A DNA stretch of 11,447 nucleotides from an uncultured Prevotella sp. GTDB taxonomy: Bacteria; Bacteroidota; Bacteroidia; Bacteroidales; Bacteroidaceae. The stretch is taken from NCBI GenBank assembly GCA_938028745.1, contig CALIZL010000082.1:1-11447 (forward strand), read 5' to 3'. Below, one piece after another: positions 5,958-11,447 of this stretch. Both the position numbers and the translations under genes were made by a program. The notes under the pieces were generated by a model. The model made no database searches. It saw nothing but the letters and a program-made list of their open reading frames with translations, and was not told the DNA's origin. How positions within the stretch are numbered: position 1 is the stretch's first letter; the number at the start of each line of letters is the position of its first letter.

Positions 5958-6860
5958 CTACTTTAACACAAAGGGAACGCCAATCACCACAAGCGAACGA
6001 ACACGCTTACCTTCCATTCGCGCGGGCCTCCAACGGGGCATCTTCTTCAGCACACGTATGGCTTCGGCATCGTAAAGAGAGTCTACCGACTGGATAACAC
6101 GCATGGCCGAGAGTCTGCCATTGCGTTCAACCACACACGCCACCTTAACTAAGAACTGCCCACAAGCGGCAGACATGGTGGGCGTAAGGCGGATATTGTT
6201 TTCAATAAACTGCCGCATGGCCACGTCGCCTTTCTTGTATCGGGGGCTGATTTCGGGATTTAGATAAACATGGTTGCGGTTACGAGCAATGCGTTGGTAA
6301 TAGGGTATGCCGCCTGCATAGCAGGCAATCTTCTTCGCAGGAGTTGAAGTTACCGACACTTCGGGCAGTGCGAATCCGCTAGAATCGGCCATATATATGG
6401 CCGTTGTGTCGGCTTGTGCCGCACCTTTCTTCACCACACGCCCGTTGTTTCCACGCACATAATGGTGCTTTGCGTGGGGTTTTGCCCCTTCATCGGTGGC
6501 CGATATGGGGGCGTTGGCATGCGGCTGTGGGCAGGGTTGGCTTGTTGGGGAGGTTTCGTTGGCTGCTGTCGGCTTGTCCGCAGCGGAAGGTGGCGTGCCC
6601 GGAGAGGAGTTGCAACCAGCAACCATCGTCAGTCCGAGAGCCAAACCTGCCACCTTAACGGCCTTACCTGCCAAACGTAGCCTACCCAATTGGCTTTCTA
6701 TATACTGCACTTCGGCCTCGCAAGCCGGGCAAGTGCCGCTGCAATCGCCATCGAAACGGCAAGGTGCAGGGGTGTAGTGGATGCCGTTGGCATCGGCCAC
6801 TTGCTTTCTCACCTGCTTTAAGGCCGCACAAATGTTCTTTCCGTTCGACTTCATACGCAT
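5958..6860 (-). CDS. TonB C-terminal domain protein with Cys-rich N-terminal module, paralogue 2
   Basis: This 300-residue protein has three parts. The N-terminal module carries C34, C40, C44 and C47 (C-x5-C-x3-C-x2-C) and ends in a hydrophobic segment with the lipobox-like MVAGC (79-83). Next is a Pro/Ser/Thr-rich linker (about 85-180), as expected for a periplasm-spanning stretch. The C-terminal TonB domain (about 205-300) shows GDVAMRQFIENNI, VVERNGRLSAMRVIQSVD, AIRVLKKMPRWRPARMEGK and the final VPFVLK strand. TonB domains contact outer-membrane transporters and pass on energy from an ExbB/ExbD motor, but no exbB or exbD is present here. This domain must be periplasmic, which fixes the Cys module on the cytoplasmic side if it is not cleaved. 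Homology to paralogues 1 and 4 suggests the true start is the second Met, at 6854. It is the only one of the four with a recognisable C-terminal domain. Confidence 0.85.
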   Translation of the reverse strand: MRMKSNGKNICAALKQVRKQVADANGIHYTPAPCRFDGDCSGTCPACEAEVQYIESQLGRLRLAGKAVKVAGLALGLTMVAGCNSSPGTPPSAADKPTAANETSPTSQPCPQPHANAPISATDEGAKPHAKHHYVRGNNGRVVKKGAAQADTTAIYMADSSGFALPEVSVTSTPAKKIACYAGGIPYYQRIARNRNHVYLNPEISPRYKKGDVAMRQFIENNIRLTPTMSAACGQFLVKVACVVERNGRLSAMRVIQSVDSLYDAEAIRVLKKMPRWRPARMEGKRVRSLVVIGVPFVLK

Positions 6861-6997
6861 TTGTTTTTATTGTGTCTGGTTGCTTCTCCGTAACAACTTA
6901 GGCTCGCCCTTAACGCCTTTTGCGCCCTTTCTTCTTATTTTTCTGGGGTGTTTTCTGGGCTTTATCTTTCTTCTTCGGCTTGGCTGGCGCAATCTTA
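6855..6997. repeat. Direct repeat from gene duplication, copy A
   Basis: This segment spans the 49-bp gap and the 3' end of the 188-residue gene. It matches 7471-7613 at a constant offset of 616 bp with substitutions but no insertions or deletions, from ACGCATTTGTTTTTATTGTG through to GCTGGCGCAATCTTA. The shared N-terminal coding sequence extends the match to the left. It marks a tandem duplication of one gene plus its spacer. Confidence 0.8.
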
Positions 6998-7476
6998 CCC
7001 AGCGGGAAAGGGTCGTAAGGATCAACTTTCGACGAGTCCACAGAGTCGTCTTCGGCAATTTCTCCCATCGGTATGGGGTCTTCTTCCGAATGTCCTGTGT
7101 CCTTTATCAACGAGGTATCCGTGCGCGATGCCGTGGATGTGGGGTTCGTATTGTTGCCTGTTTCCACGCGGTTTGTTTGGCCTGTGCCTTGCGGAGAGGT
7201 AGAAGGAGCGTTTGCACTGCTTGTCTTACACCCCGCAACCATCGTCATTCCCACGGCCACGCCCATAACCGTTGCTGCCCTTCCAGCCTTTCGCAGCAGG
7301 CTAAGCTGATGCTCCAAGTATCGCACTTCGGCCTCACATGCTGGGCAAGTGCCGTTGCAGTCGCCCTCAAAGTGGCATTCTTTGGGGGCATATACAATGC
7401 CGTTGGTGTCGGCCACGCGCTTTCTCACCTGCTTTAAGGCCGCGCAAATGTTCTTTCCGTTCGACTTCATACGCAT
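6910..7476 (-). CDS. Cys-rich N-terminal module protein with internal lipobox, paralogue 3
   Basis: This 188-residue protein has the family module (C11; C34, C40, C44, C47), a basic step (LLRKAGR) and a hydrophobic stretch ending in MVAGC at 79-83. After C83 comes a Ser/Thr/Asn-rich linker. An acidic part follows with two similar motifs, PIPMGEIAEDD (134-144) and PFPLGKIAPA (156-165). The last ~22 residues are very basic, ending KKKGRKRR. Related Bacteroidales TonB proteins can carry similar short motifs ahead of the TonB domain, so this may be a family member that lost, or never had, that domain (inference). The gene lies 49 bp from both neighbours, the likely start is the second Met at 7470, and cotranscription is expected. 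It is the closest relative of the 179-residue paralogue, with which it shares tail and spacer. Function unknown. Confidence 0.8.
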   Translation of the reverse strand: MRMKSNGKNICAALKQVRKRVADTNGIVYAPKECHFEGDCNGTCPACEAEVRYLEHQLSLLRKAGRAATVMGVAVGMTMVAGCKTSSANAPSTSPQGTGQTNRVETGNNTNPTSTASRTDTSLIKDTGHSEEDPIPMGEIAEDDSVDSSKVDPYDPFPLGKIAPAKPKKKDKAQKTPQKNKKKGRKRR

Positions 7477-7613
7477 TTGTTTTTATTGTGTCTGGTTATT
7501 TCTCTGTAACAACTTGGCCTCTCCCTTAACGCCTTCTGCGCCCTTTCTTCTTATTCTTTTGGGGTGTTGTCTGGGCGTTGTTTTTCTTCTTTAGCTTAGC
7601 TGGCGCAATCTTA
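7471..7613. repeat. Direct repeat from gene duplication, copy B
   Basis: This is the partner of 6855-6997, offset exactly 616 bp. It covers the 49-bp spacer and the end of the 179-residue gene, including the codons for the basic tail. The coding parts between the two copies have diverged much more. Confidence 0.8.
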
Positions 7614-8065
7614 TCACGTGAGGAAGGCTTAGCAGTTGTATTGGTCTCATGGGTCGAATCCCACCCTTTGGGAAGATCACCAAATATATACTCTCTTTTA
7701 GTACTCCCCGTATCAGTGCGTAATGTATCGGGTGCTGAGGATATATTATTGTCTGTCTTCAAGTTACTGCATTGGGCTATGCGTTGTGGTGTTGTAGAAG
7801 TAGCATTTGCATTGCCCGATTTACATCCCGCAACCATCGTCACTCCCACGGCCACGCCCATAACCGTCGCTGCCTTTCCTGCCTTTCGCAGCAGGCTAAG
7901 CTGATGCTCCAAGTATTGCACTTCGGCCTCGCATGCCGGGCAAGTGCCGTTGCAGTCGCCTTCAAAGTTGCATTCTTTGGGGGCATATACAATGCCGTTG
8001 GTATCGGCCACGCGCTTTCTCACCTGCTTTAAGGCCGCGCAAATGTTCTTTCCGTTTGGTTTCAT
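7526..8065 (-). CDS. Cys-rich N-terminal module protein with internal lipobox, paralogue 4
   Basis: This 179-residue protein is the first gene of the paralogue cluster. Its module matches the others (C9; C32, C38, C42, C45 in CNGTCPACE), and the hydrophobic stretch ends in MVAGC with C81. The tail has a polar linker, a short KIAPAK motif (152-157) also seen in paralogue 3, and a strongly basic end (KKKGRRRR). It begins MKPNG directly, which supports choosing the equivalent Met in paralogues 2 and 3. The 152-bp gap upstream separates it from the secreted-protein gene; no TAnnTTTG box is clear there, so transcription from further upstream is possible. The tail's charge could favour contact with anionic cell-envelope polymers if periplasmic (inference). 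Function unknown. Confidence 0.8.
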   Translation of the reverse strand: MKPNGKNICAALKQVRKRVADTNGIVYAPKECNFEGDCNGTCPACEAEVQYLEHQLSLLRKAGKAATVMGVAVGVTMVAGCKSGNANATSTTPQRIAQCSNLKTDNNISSAPDTLRTDTGSTKREYIFGDLPKGWDSTHETNTTAKPSSRDKIAPAKLKKKNNAQTTPQKNKKKGRRRR

Positions 8066-8217
8066 GGGGTTTCCTTTCTCTGTTTAATATTATCTAATGT
8101 ACGACGATGCCGTTTATAGAGAGACTATATCCTATTGCAACTTAAACACCGTTTTAAACCAGACGGCCGCCTTTTGTTAAGCCACGAACTAATGGCAAAA
8201 CAGACAAGCGTTGCTGG

Positions 8218-8808
8218 CTACCAACTGGCAATCTGCTTAATCAGTACGTCCACGCTCTTTTGATAACTCTTGGGATAGATTAAAGCCAGCACTTCCAAAT
8301 GCGTAACCATTCCTCCCTCTGTGGGCTTACACTTCGCATAAAATATGCGCCCATCGTTGGTAAAGCCCGAAAACACGCCTTTGCCCCTAGGGTAATAAGT
8401 GATTTTCTTCATCTTAACCTTGTTGATGAGCTGCTGCCCCTCGTTTGGAAAGTTATCGTCTATCACCGCCCATGCACCAAGCGAGCAGTATCCCAGCATC
8501 ACCTTGCGCCAACTATATGTGTTATAAAGGGTGGGAATGTCGTCGTCGAACACTTCGCGAGCGACAAAAAAGTTGGGATAAGTAAAGCCCAAGCCCGATT
8601 TCTTCCACTTCGCCTTGTCCATTTTTGCAGCAAACTGAGCCACGTCCGAGCCATTGTACTGCTGCGCGGAGGCCGAAAAAGAGCCTGCAACGAAAAGCAT
8701 AACGAAGAATAAGGCTAGCTTTAACAGGCCTTTCCCCACTCTTTTTTTCGCCAATTCACTATCATTTGCTGCCTTTGTGCAGCTTATTAAGCGTACATTC
8801 TGTTTCAT
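8218..8808 (-). CDS. Secreted protein of unknown function
   Basis: I do not recognise this 196-residue protein. A hydrophobic segment (about 29-42, LLKLALFFVMLFVAG) followed by SASA|QQ (cleavage after A48) looks like a type I signal peptide, so the mature part of about 148 residues would be periplasmic or exported. About 27 residues precede the hydrophobic core, which is long for a signal n-region. An in-frame GTG at residue 24 would give an ordinary signal peptide, but the ATG is preferred by default. The mature part is a mixed, probably alpha/beta domain with two cysteines (C108, C160), a GVFSGFTNDGRIFYAKC segment, and a C-terminal helix after YPKSYQKSVDVLIKQI. No catalytic motif is evident. 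A -7 box lies about 50 bp upstream, back-to-back with a + strand promoter. The paralogue cluster follows after 152 bp. Confidence 0.75.
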   Translation of the reverse strand: MKQNVRLISCTKAANDSELAKKRVGKGLLKLALFFVMLFVAGSFSASAQQYNGSDVAQFAAKMDKAKWKKSGLGFTYPNFFVAREVFDDDIPTLYNTYSWRKVMLGYCSLGAWAVIDDNFPNEGQQLINKVKMKKITYYPRGKGVFSGFTNDGRIFYAKCKPTEGGMVTHLEVLALIYPKSYQKSVDVLIKQIASW

Positions 8809-8855
8809 TGCATATAAGTTTGATAAGTAAAATGTCTGTTCAAGCCCACTATTTG

Positions 8856-8863
8856 CAAAGTTA
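8856..8863 (-). promoter_or_regulatory. Putative -7 promoter element of the secreted-protein gene
   Basis: TAACTTTG on the minus strand fits TAnnTTTG exactly and is identical to the mtnN box. It predicts transcription starting about 40 bp before the ATG at 8808. No good -33 element was seen at normal spacing. Confidence 0.55.
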
Positions 8864-8872
8864 CATTTTTTA

Positions 8873-8903
8873 TTTTACATACCTAATAAACGTGTTAGAT
8901 TTG
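8873..8903 (+). promoter_or_regulatory. Putative promoter toward the amylase gene
   Basis: TAGATTTG at 8896-8903 fits the -7 consensus, and TTTT at 8873-8876 lies exactly 19 bp upstream where TTTG is expected. It is divergent from the -7 box at 8856-8863 with only ~30 bp between. It would give the amylase mRNA a leader of about 300 nt. Confidence 0.45.
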
Positions 8904-9213
8904 TTTTCGTAATACCACAAAAAGGAGAAAATTGTTGAGTTTTCGAGTTGCAAGCGTACAAGTCTCTTACTTTTTTTTCAACTTCCAAACACACACTTAG
9001 TCATTCATTCGCACGCATGGGGTTGCAACGATAGGCAACAAAGCCCACAAACTTGCGCCCAAAGCCAAGCCATTGCCATTCCATACAAAGGCGAAGAGAG
9101 GCCCAGTAGTGCAATCGGTTGCGCAAAAAGAGTGCAACTTATCGCGCATTGAACACGCCATCGTACGCATTTTTTTACGAACTTAGCCCCAGACAATCAA
9201 TCGCTAAAAACTT
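8904..9213 (+). other. Long leader region before the amylase
   Basis: No gene is supported here. Two short stems use the same arms, GTTGC...GCAAC, at 9022-9039 and 9118-9138. No TAnnTTTG box was found closer to the amylase ATG, so either this is a long untranslated leader or the real promoter does not match the consensus. Confidence 0.4.
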
Positions 9214-11019
9214 ATGAAAAAGCTCTTTACACTTTTAACAGCCCTGTTGCTAACTGTCTGCACCAAGGCTTTGGCCCAAGGATGGCCACAAAACTACGCC
9301 GGCGTGATGCTCCAAGGATTTTACTGGGACAGCTACGACGACACCCATTGGACCACATTAGAGGCTCAGGCCACAGAGTTATCGGCCGCCTTTAACCAAA
9401 TATGGGTGCCGCAATCGGGCTATTGCAACACCACCCACATGCAAATGGGCTACCTGCCCATTTGGTGGTTTAACCATTTAAGCGCTTTCGGCACCGAAGC
9501 AGAACTGCGCCAAATGATTAAAACCTTTAAAAGTAAGGGAACAGGAATAATAGAAGATGTGGTGATTAACCACCGAGCAGGCAACACGAACTGGTGCGAC
9601 TTTCCCACAGAGAAATGGAACGGCAAAACCATGACGTGGACGTTGGCCGACATCTGCGCCAACGACGACGGTGGGAACACAAAGGCAAACGGCTACAACG
9701 TAACGGGTGCGGCCGACACGGGCGACGATTTCGGGGGCGGTCGCGACCTGGACCATACACGACAGAACGTTCGCGACAACATCAAGGCCTATCTTTCGTT
9801 CCTGCTTACCGACTTAGGGTACGATGGTTTCAGGTACGACATGGTGAAAGGCTATGCCGCACACTACATAGGCGAGTACAATACGTCTGCCAATCCCAAG
9901 TTCTCGGTGGGCGAATATTGGGATGGCGACGTACAAAAGGTAAAAGGATGGATTGACGGAACGCGCGCAAACGGCTCCATACAAAGCGCCGCCTTCGACT
10001 TCCCCATGAAGTATGCCATCAACGATGCCTTTGGACAAGGCCGTTGGGGCAGGCTTGCAGATGCTACGCTTGCCGCCGACCAAGCTTATAGTCGTTACGC
10101 CGTTACCTTTGTAGACAATCACGACACGGGCCGTCCCAAAGAAAACGGCGGTGCCCAACTATATGCCAACGTATTGGCGGCCAACGCTTACATACTTACC
10201 ATGCCAGGCACGCCATGCGTATTTCTGCGCCACTGGAAGATGTACAAGCAGTCGCTGAAACGCCTTATTGCCACACGCAAAGCCGTGGGACTAACCAACC
10301 AAAGCCAGATTGTTAAGGCCGAAGCCTCTGCAAATGGGTTCGCGCTATGCACACAAGGCACTAAGGGTAAGGCATTGTTGTTGCTGGGCGAGGTGAACAA
10401 CGCCCAAACAGCGGGCTACCAACTGGCCGTAGAAGGTCCTAAGTATAAGCTTTACGTAAGCGATGGCGTAGACCTCACCGCCGTTAAAGCCATAAAGGGC
10501 GAGGATGCAGGCTTTAATGCACCCGATTTCTGCCAGGTTAAGAAAGGCGAAAGATGTGCTTTCTTCGAGGCTCCTGCCAATTGGAGCAACACAATAACTT
10601 GCTGGCAATGGGACAAGGGCTATAATTACACGGGCAACCAGTGGCCTGGTGCTGCCTGCACAAAGGTTGGGACCACTGCAAATGGTACGCACGTGTGGAA
10701 GTGGACTTGGAATAACAGCAAACAAGCAAGCTCTGCTGGCAACGAAGGAATTATTTTTAGCAACAACGGCTCGCCGCAAACGGCCGACCTGCCCTTTGAG
10801 AATGGCGGCTATTACACCGTTGAGGGTCTACTAGGTGTTGTGAAACCCGTAACAACAGGCATCACATCGCCCTTTCAAAGCACGCCATCAGCCAAGAGCC
10901 TGCCCGTATATACGATAGACGGAAAGGCATTGGGGCACACCACCGACATTGATAACGCCCTGAAAACGCTGCCCAAGGGCATGTATATCATCGGCAAAAA
11001 GAAGTATGCGGTGAAGTAA
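9214..11019 (+). CDS. Secreted GH13 alpha-amylase with starch-binding module
   Basis: This 601-residue protein starts with a type I signal peptide (MKKLFTLLTALLLTV..., cut after ALA at about 21). The GH13 barrel shows all four conserved regions: I, DVVINH (115-120); II, GFRYDMVKGY with nucleophile D209; III, FSVGEYW with acid/base E234; IV, FVDNHD with D304. It should hydrolyse internal alpha-1,4 bonds of starch or related glucans outside the cytoplasm. After the barrel and beta-sandwich domain, residues about 450-540 look like a CBM26-type starch-binding module (WSNTITCWQWDKGYNY, QWPG, VWKWTW, QTADLPF). The last ~38 residues (PVYTIDGKALGH... LPKGMYIIGKKKYAVK) resemble the short Por/T9SS-like sorting tail of Prevotella exoproteins, suggesting export across or attachment to the outer membrane. 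No susC/susD genes are adjacent, so it is not part of an obvious utilisation locus in this window. Confidence 0.95.
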   Translation: MKKLFTLLTALLLTVCTKALAQGWPQNYAGVMLQGFYWDSYDDTHWTTLEAQATELSAAFNQIWVPQSGYCNTTHMQMGYLPIWWFNHLSAFGTEAELRQMIKTFKSKGTGIIEDVVINHRAGNTNWCDFPTEKWNGKTMTWTLADICANDDGGNTKANGYNVTGAADTGDDFGGGRDLDHTRQNVRDNIKAYLSFLLTDLGYDGFRYDMVKGYAAHYIGEYNTSANPKFSVGEYWDGDVQKVKGWIDGTRANGSIQSAAFDFPMKYAINDAFGQGRWGRLADATLAADQAYSRYAVTFVDNHDTGRPKENGGAQLYANVLAANAYILTMPGTPCVFLRHWKMYKQSLKRLIATRKAVGLTNQSQIVKAEASANGFALCTQGTKGKALLLLGEVNNAQTAGYQLAVEGPKYKLYVSDGVDLTAVKAIKGEDAGFNAPDFCQVKKGERCAFFEAPANWSNTITCWQWDKGYNYTGNQWPGAACTKVGTTANGTHVWKWTWNNSKQASSAGNEGIIFSNNGSPQTADLPFENGGYYTVEGLLGVVKPVTTGITSPFQSTPSAKSLPVYTIDGKALGHTTDIDNALKTLPKGMYIIGKKKYAVK

Positions 11020-11148
11020 ATGGGCGCAAACGGCCTTACAGCTAGCCTCTACCTAGCCCCTCTTTCTTTTAACGAAAGGAGTGAAACAAAGTCTGTTTGC
11101 ATGAAATAAGCAACAGCATTTCTTGATTATCTTGCCGTACAAAGGCCT
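11020..11148. other. Gap after the amylase with small stem-loops
   Basis: GCTAG...CTAGC (11041-11057) and CTCTTTC...GAAAGGAG (about 11060-11081) could form small stems, but neither is followed by a T-run. No clear terminator or gene is seen. Confidence 0.3.
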
Positions 11149-11242
11149 TTGTAGGGCTGCTACAAGCTATTTGTAGTGGCCCTACAACTATTTTGTAGTG
11201 TGGCTACAAACCATTTGTAGCCGCACTACAAGAGGCTTGTAG
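11149..11242. repeat. Array of alternating TTGTAG/CTACAA half-sites every 11 bp
   Basis: TTGTAG occurs at 11149, 11171, 11193, 11215 and 11237, exactly 22 bp apart. Its reverse complement CTACAA lies 11 bp after each of the first four. Each unit is TTGTAG-N5-CTACAA-N5. The four 5-nt loops are all different, and so are the four 5-nt spacers, while every arm is identical. A degraded half-site (GTACAA, about 11137) precedes the array. Confidence 0.9.
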
Positions 11243-11391
11243 CGAAATGGTAATGCTTGAAACGGCCATACAAAGCTGTTTCACCGTGGTGAGCTATGGT
11301 GCAAAACACGCGACTTACACCATCAGCCACGCATGCGAAAAGCGGGGAAATTGAAAGAAAGCTAGACCGAAAAATCCTGCAAAGGCCATGT

Positions 11392-11447
11392 TAAGGCAGG
11401 TTCTAAAAATTACCTTTGCTGTATTTTTAGCTTTTAGCTGAGCAGGT
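11392..11447 (-). mobile_element. Second MITE-like element, cut by the window end
   Basis: TAAGGCAGGTTCTAAAAATT (11392-11411) matches the element end at 553 with one difference. The following ATTTTTAGCTTTTAGCTGAG (about 11422-11441) matches the reverse complement of the interior near 699-719. It is therefore the same element in the opposite orientation. Its other end is beyond the window. Confidence 0.75.

Noticed and set aside
6781..7437. 218-codon + strand frame over the paralogues
   Set aside because: It is antisense to well-supported genes with family-wide conserved cysteines; its translation is low in familiar patterns and mirrors similar shadows over each paralogue.
11041..11081. Intrinsic terminator after the amylase
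   Set aside because: The stems are short or bulged and no T-run follows.
11149..11242. CRISPR or tRNA-like hairpins at the right end
   Set aside because: Repeats of 6 bp with 5-bp spacers are far too short for CRISPR, and no tRNA arms or anticodon loop are present.

Overview
The window reads as part of a chromosome from a Prevotella-like member of the Bacteroidales. The evidence is the Bacteroidetes -7 promoter element (TAnnTTTG) upstream of several genes, the absence of clear Shine-Dalgarno sequences, the TonB and alpha-amylase types, and a Por/T9SS-like C-terminal tail on the amylase. The assignment below order level is an inference.

Layout from left to right. (1) The 3' end of rpsO (ribosomal protein S15) with a strong intrinsic terminator. 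(2) A gene-poor stretch carrying a 200-bp MITE-like element with perfect 15-bp terminal inverted repeats. (3) A SAM-dependent methyltransferase on the + strand. (4) A minus-strand cluster: MTA/SAH nucleosidase (mtnN/pfs), then luxS, then a rhomboid protease 7 bp after luxS. MtnN and LuxS act in sequence on S-adenosylhomocysteine (SAH to S-ribosylhomocysteine to homocysteine plus the AI-2 precursor DPD). (5) A gene desert of about 1.5 kb, 3793-5264, made largely of repeats: two inverted copies of a ~100-nt hairpin element at its edges, a 22-bp degenerate tandem array, an A-tract-phased stretch and an 8-bp tandem array. (6) Four minus-strand paralogues (5265-8065) that share an ~80-residue N-terminal module: a four-cysteine motif, then a hydrophobic segment ending in a lipobox-like site. 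One continues into a TonB C-terminal domain. The others have short tails, mostly basic. (7) A secreted protein of unknown function (minus) with a promoter back-to-back with a + strand promoter. (8) After a ~300-nt leader, a secreted GH13 alpha-amylase with a starch-binding module. (9) A gene-free right end with an array of alternating TTGTAG/CTACAA half-sites exactly 11 bp apart, then the start of a second copy of the MITE-like element in opposite orientation to the first.

The housekeeping parts (rpsO, mtnN-luxS, amylase) are ordinary. The least explained parts are the paralogue family with its internal lipobox, the dispersed hairpin element, and the two arrays with a 22-bp period. No CRISPR array, transposase, phage gene, tRNA or rRNA was found.
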